64,000 nt of DNA from Embiotoca jacksoni (Eukaryota > Chordata > Actinopteri > Embiotocidae). The notes below the pieces were generated by a model, which saw only the letters and a list, made by a program, of their open reading frames with translations, had not been told where the DNA came from and made no database searches. A program made the translations under genes and the position numbers. Positions within the stretch are counted from its first letter, which is position 1. Each line of letters starts with the position of its first letter. The DNA is taken from positions 24,230,004 to 24,294,003 of the forward strand of contig JAKOON010000006.1 in NCBI GenBank assembly GCA_022577435.1, read 5' to 3'. Of the stretch, positions 11,745 to 25,000 are shown piece after piece.

Positions 11745-14700
11745 ATGGAGACGAGGTACCGTCCCATTTTGGAGGTAAACATAATAAACATGATACAGTG
11801 TGATTCAGTGATTTCTTTTGGAAGCCACATTGTGCCAAGTTCTTGTGTCTGTTTTAAGTAGTATGTAATATGACAGAGTTATTGTATACATATATTGTAT
11901 ACTACTATATTATAACAGACAGGTGAACTAACCACAGATTGGACTTGTCACTGGAGGTTCTGGTTTAATTTCTGTTCCTTCTGTCATAAAGTTGTGATGT
12001 CAAAAAGACACTGTAGTAAACAACACTGCTTGATGCGACAAAGCTTATTCATACAGTGAAATCCATTTACTCTCTCCACTATTAAAACCTTTCTTTGCGT
12101 TCAGAATTTGGTTCCCCCTGACCCCATGTCCCAGTTCCACCTGCGGAGAGGTTCCCCTGAGGAGGAGTTCCCCGACCTGAACAGGAACCCTACCTGGATG
12201 GGGCGGATTCTCACGCCGGCCATGTACAGCAGACAGTTCAACCGCTGCACCCACAGCGGCGTCATCTTCGATGATGTCATCCGTCCGGGCATCGAGGAAC
12301 CAGGTGACGTCACAGCATGATGTCAGCATGATGTCAGGAGGATGGTGGCTGTCAGAGAACAACAAAAACATTCAAATCTGGGGGGTGGAAATCAGTGACT
12401 TGTTTGTCCATAGAAATTACAAATATCTTTAATTATACTTTGAGCTGTGGATGAAAAATCAGCTCTCTCGATCTTTTTTCTCAGCTGATCAGAACAAACT
12501 ATAAGCTGTTAATATAAGCTTACTACAATTACTAATGTGATTAACAACTTTAGCTCTCATTATTTAGAGCTGCTTTCATCTGATTCAGGTTTGGTTTGTG
12601 GAGCATTTGGTTCACATTTGAACACATTTGAGATCAAGATGAAGATGAAGAGACCTACAGATCAAGACCTGCATCACAAAAATGAACGAATAGAAAACGG
12701 TTGTAAAAACTTAGAACAAAAGAAGAAAAGGCCAAGATGAGAAACAAATAATGCATCCTCATTCAATATTCAACTATATGCACCCATCAAACATCAACTA
12801 TCAGTGATGTCATCATCCATCAGTGATGTCATCGTTGGTTTGTGAACGTTATGAATCCTCCAGTTCAGATTCTGTCCGTCACCATCTTTGTTAGTTCGGA
12901 GCGGTTTGGAGCAGGAAGTGACCATATTTGGACGAGCTGGGGGAGGAGCCAGAGGTGGATCTGACCGATCTGATCGGAAACCTGACGATACTACGTCCCG
13001 CCCACCGATAGCTGTAACCTGACTGCACCACAGGCCTGTCAATCAAACAGACACGCCCCCAAAAACAGGTCTTCTTGAATCTTCTTTTCTAATGAATGAG
13101 GGATTATTTTCAGATGGACCTCCAGAAAACTAATAAGAAGGAGTGACTTTAGCTAACAACACCGAGATAACTGATGGACACATTTTATTCACTTTGGATT
13201 TGATGACAGAAGTTGAATGGGAGTCTATGGAGCCGGAGGCTTTTTGGAGCCGACCTCTAGTGGCACTTGGTGGTATTTACATTGTGATCACCAACAACTG
13301 ATGTAAAGGAAACTTTGAATCGTACCAAATATAATTAATCCAGTTGATCTAACTTTTAAATCTGATGTTAACTGATTTGAGCATTTCTTAAAAACGTTGT
13401 ATGTTTTAGACTTTCTACTTCCTGTATTTAGACCACTCATTGTATCCTGTTAAATTACAACCCAGTCTTTTAAACTGTGCTAAACCCGTTCCTGATCTGA
13501 AGTGATGTACGTCCTTGTTTGCGTATGCAGGCGACTCGTCAGGGCTCGTTTCTGTCGGCTGTGTCGCCGGCGACGCCGAGTCCTACATCGTCTTCTGTGA
13601 CTTCTTTGACCGAGTCATCGAAGCGTATCACGGACACAAGGTCACCAGCCAGACTCCCGAGAGCGACTTCAACTACAACAACCTGAAGGTAGCCAATCAC
13701 AACTCAGAATATATATAAATAATAATAATAAACCAGAGAAACCATAGAGTGTGGTTTCACACCAAACAAAAACTAGAACTTGCATATTTCTCTCGTTTTC
13801 ACAACATTTTTTTCCACAGACTGAATCCGGTCATTCAAATCAAAGCAGCCACATGAAGCTGGTTTACATCAGAAAGATTTGAATTTGTACACATGCACAC
13901 TGAAGCTCCTCAGGGTTCAGTACTCGGACCGACAAATTTTAGATTTCACTAATCCAAAATTATTATGAAGCATTGCATACATTTCCGTTGCTATGCAGAT
14001 GACACCTGGCTCTATTTATCTACAGTATGAAGCCAGAAGAAAGAAATCAGTCAGAGAAACTTTGATGTCTTAAAGATATAAAGGCCTGGATGACCTGGAA
14101 CCTTTTACTTCTAAATTCAAACAATCTAACCACATAGTTACTCTGGATGGCATTGCTTGGCCTCCAGCACTCCTGTGAGAAAGTTCTTTTTATTTTTGAC
14201 CAGGATATGTCTTTAAAGCAAGTCTCAGAGTGGTGCTGAAAAACTACACGATGCATTTGTTTCCTCCAGGCTGGGAGATGGTGATTGTTTATCAGGATGT
14301 CCCAGTGACTCTCTGAAAAGCCTGCAGTTGATCCAAAATGCTGCAGTGAGAGTGGATTTAACAAGAGAGATCATATTTCTCCTATATTGGCTTCCTGTAA
14401 AGTCCAAGATAGAATTTAAAACCTTTCTCCGTATGTACGAGGCCCTTAAAGACCGTTATTCCAGGAGCTCTCAGACCTCCCATGATGCACTGAGCTCCTC
14501 CACTATCCATGCTTTCATATTCCACCACTGCGTGTCAGTCTGATATGACTTGTGTTATGATTTAGTGCCATATAAATATATCGAAATTTGAATTGAATTC
14601 CTAATTGGGGATCCAGTGACGATGAAAAAAAACCTGCAATTACAGAAGTAATCTGCTTTTTAAGACCAGAAATAACTTTATTTAGTCTGAACACACCGAC

Positions 14701-14828
14701 GCTGTCTGGCCAACTTCTTCGTTTAAATGGTCACAAAGGTCTGAAATAAAATGACTGCTGGTACTCGACTACTGACGCTTGTCTCAAAAAACATGCTACA
14801 ACTGTCAGGTTTGGACAACCTAACAAAT

Positions 14829-14915
<87 letters not shown>

Positions 14916-17900
14916 GGGGGGGAAGACTTGGACGGATCGTACGTTTTACGCTGTGACATCACGGTTGTTCGGGGCGTTGAAGACTTCTGCTTCCCGACAC
15001 ACTGCAGCCGAGGAGAGCGCAGACAGCTCCTCACACTGGCCGGGAAAGGTACTGCATGTTTGTATCTCCACACTAACTCAGAGTGTGATGACACATTCCC
15101 AGAATGAACCCAACACAGGTTCAGGCTGCACTGGGCTCTCAGAAGAACTTTTTTAGCAGAACCTTTTTGTTTCTCCACATAAAGCAAAGCTAAGCTTCAG
15201 AAACCCACTCGTCACCGAGGGTCAATGTAAAATCAGAGTTTTCTGTTGTGATCATTTCTGTAAGTTTCTGAGACAAACAGTCAGACATTTGCATGAACTT
15301 CATGCTTTGATTGGCTCACTGTTATTGTTTCTTGCATACTTTATTGTATTTTTCTATGTGAACCAACAAGTGTGACACTGTACTTATTTTTAAACATAAA
15401 TTGTGTCACTAAGCTTTCTAATTGTGGCCATTTAAAATGACTATCAACACATCATCACAAAGAGCAAACTGTACTTACAATGTGCTTCAAAACCACAAAG
15501 ATCTGAGATCCATAAACAGGTGAAGTTCAAACACAACTAACAGAAGCAGTGCTGGTGTGTTCAACATGAGGTTCAGCTGATCTGGGAGAACATATACTGG
15601 TCCAGATAACGACCAAACTGGCTGCAGGTGAGGTGGGTGTGGCCAGCAGGAGCCAATAGAAACGAGGGTCCGTATTCACAAACATTCTCAGAATCCTCTC
15701 GGAGCTCCGAACTAAAATTTAAAAATGTAAAAATGATCAAGGAGTCTCATCTCAGCAGAGATTTATGAAACTTCTCTGATCAGCTGTGATGGAGGAAAGG
15801 ACAGAAACCTGATCTCAGGGAGGGGGTGTGGTCCACCCCGTTGCTAGGTGACACGTCCTTTTAACAGATGTGATTGGTTGATCCAAAATATTCCCTCTTG
15901 GTGATAAAGGGACAGAACGGACAGCGACCTCCGGTGGAGATCAAGTGAACTGCGTGTTAAAGCGTGTGTGTGATGAGTGCTGATGAAGGTTGAACAGACT
16001 CCAGTCATTTCTACACTCCAACATCTTCATCACTTTCATGTGTTGTTGTGTTGGTGGGAGAAGAGACGTCTCTGATGAGACCACAAACATCCTGCAGACC
16101 ATCTGGACACTTTCATCAAGTCATTCAGAGTTTGAACAACATTTCTCTGACTTCGTATCATTTTCTCTCTATAAGAAACTCTTCATCCTCTTGAAGTCTT
16201 CCTCTCTGATCCGGACAGTTCACCTCCTGCAGCTCTCTGAAGGCTGGAGATGTTTTTATCTTTACGAGGTGGGACATCGACCCCAGCGGGGACGTTGGCC
16301 TGCAGCACCTCAGAGGATTTTCAAAACTTAACCAAAATTAAGAATATGGGAGACCGCACACATAACTGATTTTCATATTGTAATAATACGGTCAAAAAGC
16401 AGGACATGTTCATACTAAATAAATTCAGAGCGGCGAGCTCAGAAACTTGAGATCTCACAGAAACTCGTGAGATCAAACGAGACTTCAGAGCAAAAAGAAT
16501 ATTTTGCACTGAAAAAATAAAGTACGCGGCAGAGTTTGAGCATTTTGCAGCGCGAGCTGGAGATGAGCTGGACGTGAAGTTTTGACGTGTTCTCAGACAG
16601 CGAATGCTACCAATGAATGTTCATGTTAAACGTACACAGGAGGAGGGAGCAGCAAAACGGATGATGATTACAAACACAATTATTTGTATGTGTTCTCTGA
16701 TCTTCCACCGGCACCACAGGATCATTGGGGCCGTCGGATCGGCCTCGTTGTCCCTGAAGGGGGCAGTAATGCACCAAAAAGCTCTTAACAACAAAATAAA
16801 AGTAGAAGAACTTTAAACGCTAAAGCCGACAGATTTTCTAAAATGAACAATTGGAGTGACATTTTAGATGTTTTAAACTGAAAGACAAGACTGAATTTAA
16901 ATCTACAATGGAAACAAGTCATTTTAATTCTTAGGAATGAATTTCATTTGATAGTAATTGGGTCACTGACCATTTAAATAGTTCAGAAGAGGAGATGCTG
17001 GAGCTGCTGCAACGAAAGCGTTTACCCATGTCTCAACACAACACCCGAAATAAATAATCAGACCAGATGTGATCATAAATATAATTCAAATTCGATCCTT
17101 TGTTTGTGCGTTCGACACCATTATGAGCAGATACTCAGGAGCTCTAATCTCTCTCAGACTACTAATACCAAATTGTTCCGCAAATTACTAATTCATATCC
17201 ACCAAATAGCATTTAGTTCCCATGGTTGAATTAATTCGTTCCCACGTTTTAATTATTTTTTTTGCGCACCACATAAGTTTCTATAGAGACATCACAGCAG
17301 AACAGTTCCTCCTCTCAGCATGAAGGTCACCTGCTTCAACTGTCAGCTGACCGACTATAAAGGCGATAGCATCCTCAGAGTTAGCATGTTGCTAACGATA
17401 TAATCACAAACCCTCAATATCATCGTTATTGACTTTTACCAACAATAATCCTTCACATCCTTCATCACAGCTGTCCTTAACTAACACAGTTGTTGTCAGC
17501 GTGACCATTAATGAATTAAAACGTGTGCACGAGATCGTAAATCGTGGCCTACATTAAGTATTTTAAAAGCACAATTTTTTTTCCTCTTTTTTCTCTCTGT
17601 AGCCGCTCCGTCGTTTTTAGTGTTAAAATGTTTTGCAAATCTTTTTGGAACAAAAACTGAGGAGTGAAGTTAGAGTTGTCTCCAGGTGTTCCTCCTGACT
17701 CAGACAGGTTGGACCTACTTTTAGTTTCAGGATGTTTCGTCGGTGCTGACTGTTCATAAACCAGGTGACCGGTGTCTCCTGTGTCTCAGCGCTGCAGCGG
17801 CTGGAGAGGGACCAGCCAGGCCGACTCCTCTCACTGGAAGAGCTGGACCAGGAGCAGCAGAGAGAGCTCAACCTGAACCGTCCGTCCTCCTCTGAGCTCC

Positions 17901-20806
17901 GGACCGGTGTGGCCCGGGACTGGCCCGACGCCCGGGCCGTCTGGTCAGTTGGGTTTTTGTTTAAATTAAGGACGGGCCGGGTTCAGGTGGTGCAGCAGAT
18001 CATTAACTGACTGTCCTTGACACAGATGTGCAAACTGCTCATCAACACCACCAATCATTCAGAACCAGGTGGAAGAACCTCCGTTCAGTCAGTCACTGTC
18101 AGCGTTTAAATGGCAAATCAAAATCCAACATTTTGAGATTTTGTCCAACATCTAACGCCTCCTAACTCTTCGTGCAGGCTGAGTAACAATGGCCGCTTGG
18201 TGGTCTGGGTCAACATGGACGACCACATCCGGATCAGGACCACACGACACGACGCCAACGTCACCGAAGCTTTTAAATTCACCTGCGAGAACCTGCTGAA
18301 GGTCAATAATCAAAGATTTTTCTCGTATTTCTAGTTGTTGGTGAAGTGACACTCAATTTAAAGTTGACTTTTTCACTCGTGATACATTTTGCAAACATCT
18401 GTTGGTCTGATGAGCGTCATGTTTTCTACCTGTTGGTTTTTAACCGTGAAGAACGTCTCTGCTCCCACATATTGTTCCTCATCTCTAATAAGGGCTGATT
18501 CATGTTATAAGTTGAAACAGGTCATTTGTAACAATTAAATCCCATTTTTTAATACCACTTTGTACATTAAGGGTGGGGGGGGATTTCAGTGTGACACCGT
18601 TTGAGCAGTTTGGCAGGATTTTACATATTCTTGTCATTCGATTCATAACTAGTTGTTTTGTTTTTTTCTATAACCGATGATGGTAAAGTCAGATTTCATG
18701 CACCCAGTGGTGGACAGACAAAGAAGGATCAGTTAAACTTACAGTTCCTGTAACAGCAAAACAGACAAAAAAAAAGAAAACAGCCACTGAAAAAACAAAT
18801 ATCGAGTGAATTTTAAATATTTTTTACTAAAGTTTGTGTTGTCCAAGCGAGGTCAGTATGACGGCTTTGTTTGTTACCACCTGAAAAAACTAGTGTTGAA
18901 CTGCACTGGGTTTTACTGAGAGGTTTTCTTAATATTACATTTTTTTTTAAATCGTGTTGACAGAAAAGGAACTCTTCTCAGTAGAATCCATTCAGCTCAA
19001 CAGCTGACAAAATAAAGATATAAAAATAAAGAATAAAGATTTGTATCATCCAATGAAGCTGACCTGCCCTCCCGGCGATGCAAACATACCAATATATATA
19101 TATATATATATATATATCAATACAATCACAGTACAGAAATGATAGATTGGAGGTGATTTACAGTGCATCCGGAAAGTATTCACAGCACTTCACTTTTTCC
19201 ACATTTTGTTATGTTGCAGCTTTATACCAAAATGGATTAAATTAATTATTTTCCTCAAAATTTTACACACAATATCCCATAATGACAAAGTGAAAAAAGT
19301 TTATTTAAAACTTTTTGCAAATCTATTAAAAATAAAGAATGAAAATATAACACGTACATAAGTATTCACAGCCTTTGCTCAATACTTTGTTGAAGCACCT
19401 TTGGCAGAAATTACAGCCTCAAGTCTTTTTGAGTATGATGCTATAAGCTTGTCTCCTATTCTTGGGCAGTTTCTCCCGTTCTTCTTTGCAGGACCTCTGA
19501 AGCTCCATCAGGTTGGATGGGGAGCGTCGGTGCACAGACATCTTCAGATCTCTCCAGAGATGTTCAATCAGGTTCAAGTCTGGGCTCTGCCTGGGCCTCT
19601 CAAAGACATTCACAGAGTTGTCCCGAAGACACTCCTTTGTTATCTCTGCTGTGTGCTTCGGGTCGTTGTCCTGTTGGAAGATGAACCTTCGCCCCAGTCT
19701 GAAGTCCAGAGCGCTCTGGAGAAGGTTTTCATCAAGGATGTCTCTGTACATTGCTGCATTCATCTTTCCCTCCATCCTGACTAGTCTCCCAGTTCCTGCT
19801 GCTGAAAAACATCCCCACAGCATGATGCTGCCGCCACCATGCTTCACCGTAGAGATGGTGTTGGCCAGGTGATGAGCGGTGCCTGGTTTCCTCCAAACAT
19901 GACGCTTGGCATTCAGGCCAAAGAGTTCAATCTTTGTTTCATCAGACCAGAGAATTTAGTTTCTCCTGGTCTGACAGTCCTTCAGGTGCCTTTTGGTAAA
20001 CTCCAGGTGGGCTGTCATGAGCCTTTTACTGAGGAGTGTCTTCCGTCTGTCCACTCTACCATACAGGCCTGCTTGGTGGAGTGCTGCAGAGATGGTTGTC
20101 CTTCTGGAAGGTTCTCCTCTCTTCACAGAGCAACGTTGGAGCTCTGTCAGAGTGACCATCGGGTTCTTGGTCACCTCCCTGACTAAGGCCCTTCTCCCCC
20201 GATCGCTCAGTTTGGCCGGGCGGCCGACTCTACGAAGAGTCCTGGTGGTTCAAACTTCTTCCATTTACGGATGATGGAGGCCACTGTGGTCATTGTGACC
20301 TTCAATGCTGCAGAAATGTTTCTGTACCCTTCCCCAGATCTGTGCCTCGATACAATCCTGTCTCGGAGGTCTACAGATGATTCTTTGGACTTCATGTCTT
20401 GGTTTGTGCTCTGACATGTCCACTGTGGGACCTTATATAGACGGTGTGTGTCTTTCCAAATCATGTCCAATCAACTGAATTTACCAGGTGGACTCCAATC
20501 AAGTTGTAGAAACATCTCATGATGATCATTTTTAATAGATTTACAAAAATCATTGTGGGAGGTGTGTAGAATTTTGAGGAAAAGAAAAGAATTTAATCCA
20601 TTTTGGAATAAAGCTGTAACAACAAAATGTGGAAAAATGTGCGTGCAGTGAATACTTTCTAGATGTACTGTACTGTATATATGATCTTCATTACATAGTT
20701 TGTCCACCAGAGAGTGCTAAGTTGATCTAGACATAAAATACTACCACTCAGTATAAGTTATTGGTTTCGGTCTCAAAGATCTGGTAAAAGTAGTTGTTTG
20801 TTTGTT

Positions 20807-20839
<33 letters not shown>

Positions 20840-21409
20840 CCCCGTCCAGCTGGAGGAACACTACCAGGAGCTCAGACACCCGTTCCTCTGGAAGCAGCAG
20901 CTGGGTTGGGTGACGAGCTCCCCGGCTGACGTGGGAACGGGTCTGAGGATCTGCGTCCACCTCAAACTGCAGCACCTTCCTCGACACCGACGCCTCCGGG
21001 ACGTCCTGAAGAGACTGAGGATCTGCATGGACACAACCGGTACCGAGCTCACGTGTGATAACATCCGTTATGAACTCTGTTTCGGGTTAAGCTGCTCATT
21101 TTGAATTTGATGCGTTTGGCAGACTGGCCTGTTACAGATTTTGCTATTTGGGGGTTTGATGTCTCTTGAGGACATTAAAGCTTTCATCAGTAGCTGAGAT
21201 CAAACGTTTTAGACCTTGAGGTTCCTAATTGAACTTTTTATTTCCCAGAATCCTCAGCGCTCTATCACGTGAGCAACATGGCGACCTTCGGCCTCAGTGA
21301 GGTGGGTCTGACCCAGCTGGTGGTGGATGCGGTCAAACTGCTTGTTGCCATGGAGAAGAGGCTGGAAGGTGACCAGGACATAGATGAGCTGGTTCCTACA
21401 CAGAAGTAG
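11745..21409 (+). CDS. Creatine-kinase-like protein with degenerate active site
   Basis: Guanidino-kinase family. Coding exons: 11745-11774 (start exon, less certain), 12105-12303, 13531-13688, 14916-15048, 17790-17943, 18178-18301, 20850-21039, 21249-21409. They total 1149 nt (382 residues plus stop); muscle and brain creatine kinases have 381 residues. Exon sizes 133, 124 and 190 match vertebrate CK. Family landmarks: EEEFPDLNRN, GCVAGDAESY, NNLKGGEDLDGSYVL, HCSRGERR, ARDWPDARAVW, VGTGLR, LVVDAVKLLVAMEKRLE. No mitochondrial presequence is visible, so it is probably cytosolic. Departures from active CK: YVLSSRVRTGRS becomes YVLRCDITVVRG, the CPSNLGTGLR cysteine is serine (SSPADVGTGLR), VNEEDH becomes VNMDDH, and the RGTGG loop is gone. 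The frame is open throughout, arguing against simple decay. ATG 11745 was chosen because it is in frame with the next exon. Confidence 0.85.
12304..12780 (+). other. Intron of creatine-kinase-like gene
   Basis: No feature recognised before the interspersed repeat that begins near 12790. Confidence 0.5.
12790..13280 (+). repeat. Interspersed repeat family A, fullest copy
   Basis: About 490 bp, without coding capacity, carrying GACCATATTTGGACGAGCTG, the GC-box-like GACACGCCCCCAAAAACAGG, and CTTTTTGGAGCCGACCTC. Copies: 42350-42627 (plus, partial), 51734-52146 (minus) and a diverged one at 26680-26870. Copies 1 and 3 are close to identical, so the element moved or was duplicated recently. Confidence 0.85.
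13905..14605 (+). mobile_element. Rex1/L2-like LINE 3' remnant
   Basis: Broken reverse-transcriptase frames: a PQGSVLGP-like start at about 13910, the catalytic CYADDT motif at about 13990-14010, and a C-terminal LPVKSKIEFKTFL block at about 14395-14430. The tail TGCCATATAAATATAT then GAATTGAATTC is typical of fish Rex1/L2 ends. Many stops; dead copy inside an intron of the creatine-kinase-like gene. Confidence 0.8.
14830..14913 (+). repeat. (TG)n tract forming a splice acceptor
   Basis: More than 80 bp of pure TG runs straight into TAG|GGGGGG at 14915/14916, the acceptor of the 133-bp exon. There is no conventional polypyrimidine tract. Confidence 0.95.
15049..17789 (+). other. 2.7-kb intron of creatine-kinase-like gene
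   Basis: No exon, RNA gene or recognisable transposase was found. Short open frames at 15990-16331 and 16604-16816 have no domain signature. Confidence 0.5.
18302..19158 (+). other. Intron sequence before Tc1 insertion
   Basis: AT-rich intronic sequence with a (TA)n run at 19092-19118; nothing else recognised. Confidence 0.5.
19161..20670 (-). mobile_element. Nearly complete Tc1-like DNA transposon
   Basis: 1510 bp flanked by TA (19159-19160 and 20671-20672). Terminal inverted repeats: the left end begins CAGTGCATCCGGAAAGTATT and the right end, read inward, CAGTACATCTAGAAAGTATT; both continue into TTTTTCCACATTTTGTT. The minus-strand transposase has a helix-turn-helix N-terminus (20207-20470) and a DD34E catalytic region with ILWSDETKIELFG, QQDNDPKHTA and SPDLNLIEHLW, so all three acidic residues are visible. 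It is inactivated by a frameshift between the N-terminal and middle parts (near 20200) and an in-frame TAA at 19956-19958 just before ILWSDE. It sits in the intron between the 18178-18301 and 20850-21039 exons. Confidence 0.95.
20800..20839 (+). repeat. TTTG/(TG)n tract beside a splice acceptor
   Basis: TG repeats end in CCCCGTCCAG immediately before exon 20850-21039 of the creatine-kinase-like gene. Confidence 0.9.
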
Positions 21410-22010
21410 AACTGGATGATGATTGGCTGGAGTGAACGGATGGACGGACCAATCAGATGGAATACTATGTTCATGCTAAAATAATACGTCTGACTGTTCA
21501 CATTTGTTTTTGTTCTGATATAAAATCTGATGCATCAGATGAAAAGACTTCACTAATAAGAGTTGTACAATTGCCAGTGGTACACGGTGTTCACACTGTG
21601 AAGATCCGTCACAGCACAAATTTGGGATTTCTGATATTGGGTTGTGAAGAGAACTGCATTGACTTCAGTTCTTTCCCGTTACATAAATATAATATATAAC
21701 AAACATAATTAGTGTATCTGTTTTATAACTTTGTGTCCTGTACAATTTATAATCCACAATGCCAAAAGGCCCAAATATAATATCATTTAATCAATGTGAC
21801 ATTTAGTTGAGCTTTTTTTGTGACTTGTGAACAATAAAAAAAAAAATACCTAAACATTTTGAAAGCACTCCCTAATGAAGAGTAATATGTAATCACTTCC
21901 TTTGATAACAAGTATTTAATTGGATAATTTTAAAGAGAAGACCACATTTCCTGAAAACTCACGTCCAGTTTTTCCACTTGTTCTGGTGTCCTCCAGTTTA
22001 TCCGGTTTCT
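21410..22010 (+). other. 3' UTR of creatine-kinase-like gene
   Basis: Follows stop TAG 21407-21409. AATAAA at 21833-21838 is a candidate polyadenylation signal. No other coding potential. Confidence 0.5.
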
Positions 22011-22014
22011 CTGG

Positions 22015-25000
22015 CACTTACATGAAAACTACACTGGAAGTAAATGATCTGAAAACTACACTGGAAGTAAATGATCTGATAAACTACAATGGAAGTAAAT
22101 GATCTGATAAACTACACTGGAAGTAAATGATCTGATAAACTACACTGGAAGTAAATGATCTGATTAACCACACCAGAAGTAAATGATCTGAAAATCACAC
22201 TGGAAGTAAATGATCTGAAAACTACACTGGAAGTAAATGATCTGATAAACTATGCTGGAAGTAAATGATCTGATAAACTACAATGGAAGTAAATGATCTG
22301 ATAAACTACACTGGAAGTAAATGATCTGATAAACCACACTGGAAGTAAATTATCTGAAAACTACACTGGAAGTAAATGATCTGATAAACTACACTGGAAG
22401 TAAATGATCTGAAAACTACACTGGAAGTAAATGATCTGATAAACTACACTGTAAGTAAATGATCTGAAAACCACACTGGAAGTAAATGATCTGATAAACT
22501 ACACTGGAACTAAAACATCTGAAAACCACACTGGAAGTAAATGATCTGATAAACTACACTGGAAGTAAATGATCTGAAAACCACACTGGAAGTAAATGAT
22601 CTGATAAACCACACTGGAAGTAAATGATCTGAAAACCACACTGGAAGTAAATGATCTGATAAACTACACTGGAAGTAAATGATCTGATAAACCACACTGG
22701 AAGTAAATGATCTGATAAACTACACTGGAAGCAAATGATCTGAAAACTACACTGGAAGTAAATGATCTGATAAACTACACTGGAAGTAAATGATCTGATA
22801 AACCACACTGGAAGTAAATGATCTGAAAACCACGCTGGAAGTAAATGATCTGATAAACTACACCGGAAGTAAATGATCTGATAAACTACAATGGAAGTAA
22901 ATGATCTGATAAACTACACTGGAAGTAAATGATCTGATAAACCACACTGGAAGTAAATTATCTGAAAACTACACTGGAAGTAAATGATCTGATAAACTAC
23001 ACTGGAAGTAAATGATCTGAAAACTACACTCGAAGTAAATGATCTGATAAACTACACTGTAAGTAAATGATCTGAAAACCACACTGGAAGTAAATGATCT
23101 GATAAACTACACTGGAACTAAAACATCTGAAAACCACACTGGAAGTAAATGATCTGATAAACTACACTGGAAGTAAATGATCTGAAAACTACACTGGAAG
23201 TAAATGATCTGATAAACTACACTGGAACTAAAACATCTGAAAACCACACTGGAAGTAAATGATCTGATAAACTACACTGGAAGTAAATGATCTGAAAACC
23301 ACACTGGAAGTAAATGATCTGATAAACCACACTGGAAGTAAATGATCTGAAAACCACACTGGAAGTAAATGATCTGATAAACTACACTGGAAGTAAATGA
23401 TCTGATAAACCACACTGGAAGTAAATGATCTGATAAACTACACTGGAAGCAAATGATCTGAAAACTACACTGGAAGTAAATGATCTGATAAACTACACTG
23501 GAAGTAAATGATCTGATAAACCACACTGGAAGTAAATGATCTGAAAACCACGCTGGAAGTAAATGATCTGATAAACTACACCGGAAGTAAATGATCTGAT
23601 AAACTACAATGGAAGTAAATGATCTGATAAACTACACTGGAAGTAAATGATCTGATAAACCACACTGGAAGTAAATTATCTGAAAACTACACTGGAAGTA
23701 AATGATCTGATAAACTACACTGGAAGTAAATGATCTGAAAACTACACTCGAAGTAAATGATCTGATAAACTACACTGTAAGTAAATGATCTGAAAACCAC
23801 ACTGGAAGTAAATGATCTGATAAACTACACTGGAACTAAAACATCTGAAAACCACACTGGAAGTAAATGATCTGATAAACTACACTGGAAGTAAATGATC
23901 TGAAAACTACACTGGAAGTAAATGATCTGATAAACCACACTGGAAGTAAATGATCTGAAAACCACACTGGAAGTAAATGATCTGATAAACTACACTGGAA
24001 GTAAATGATCTGATAAACTACACTGGAAGTAAATGATCTGATAAACCACACTGGAAGTAAATGATCTGATAAACCACACTGGAAGTAAATGATCTGATAA
24101 ACCACACTGGAAGTAAATGATCTGATAAACCACGCTGGAAGTAAATGATCTGAAAACCACGCTGGAAGTAAATGATCTGATAAACTACACTGGAAGTAAA
24201 TGATCTGATAAACCACACTGGAAGTAAATGATCTGATAAACCACACTGGAAGTAAATGATCTGAAAACCACACTGGAAGTAAATGATCTGATAAACCACA
24301 CTGGAAGTAAATGATCTGATAAACCACACTGGAAGTAAATGATCTGATAAACTACACTGGAAGTAAATGATCTGATAAACTACACTGGAAGTAAATGATC
24401 TGATAAACTACACTGGAAGTAAATGATCTGATAAACCACACTGGAAGTAAATGATCTGAAAACCACACTGGAATTAAATGATCTGATAAATTACACTGGA
24501 AGTAAATGATCTGATAAACTACACTGGAAGTAAATGATCTGAAAACCACATTGGAAGTAAATGATCTGATAAACCACACTGGAAGTAAATGATCTGATAA
24601 ACCACACTGGAAGTAAATGATCTGATAAACCACACTGGAAGTAAATGATCTGAAAACCACACTGGAAGTAAATGATCTGATAAACCACACTGGAAGTAAA
24701 TGATCTGAAAACTACACTGGAAGTAAATGATCTGATAAACTACACTGGAAGTAAATGATCTGATAAACTACACTGGAAGTAAATGATCTGATAAACTACG
24801 CTGGAAGTAAATGATCTGATAAACTACACTGGAAGTAAATGATCTGAAAACTACGCTGGAAGTAAATGATCTGATAAACCACACTGGAAGTAAATGATCT
24901 GAAAACCACACTGGAAGTAAATGATCTGATAAACCACACTGGAAGTAAATGATCTGAAAACCACGCTGGAAGTAAATGATCTGATAAACTACACTGGAAG

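Noticed and set aside
19401..20274. Plus-strand open frames of 93-127 codons
   Set aside because: Opposite strand of the Tc1 transposase; the genuine motifs are on the minus strand.
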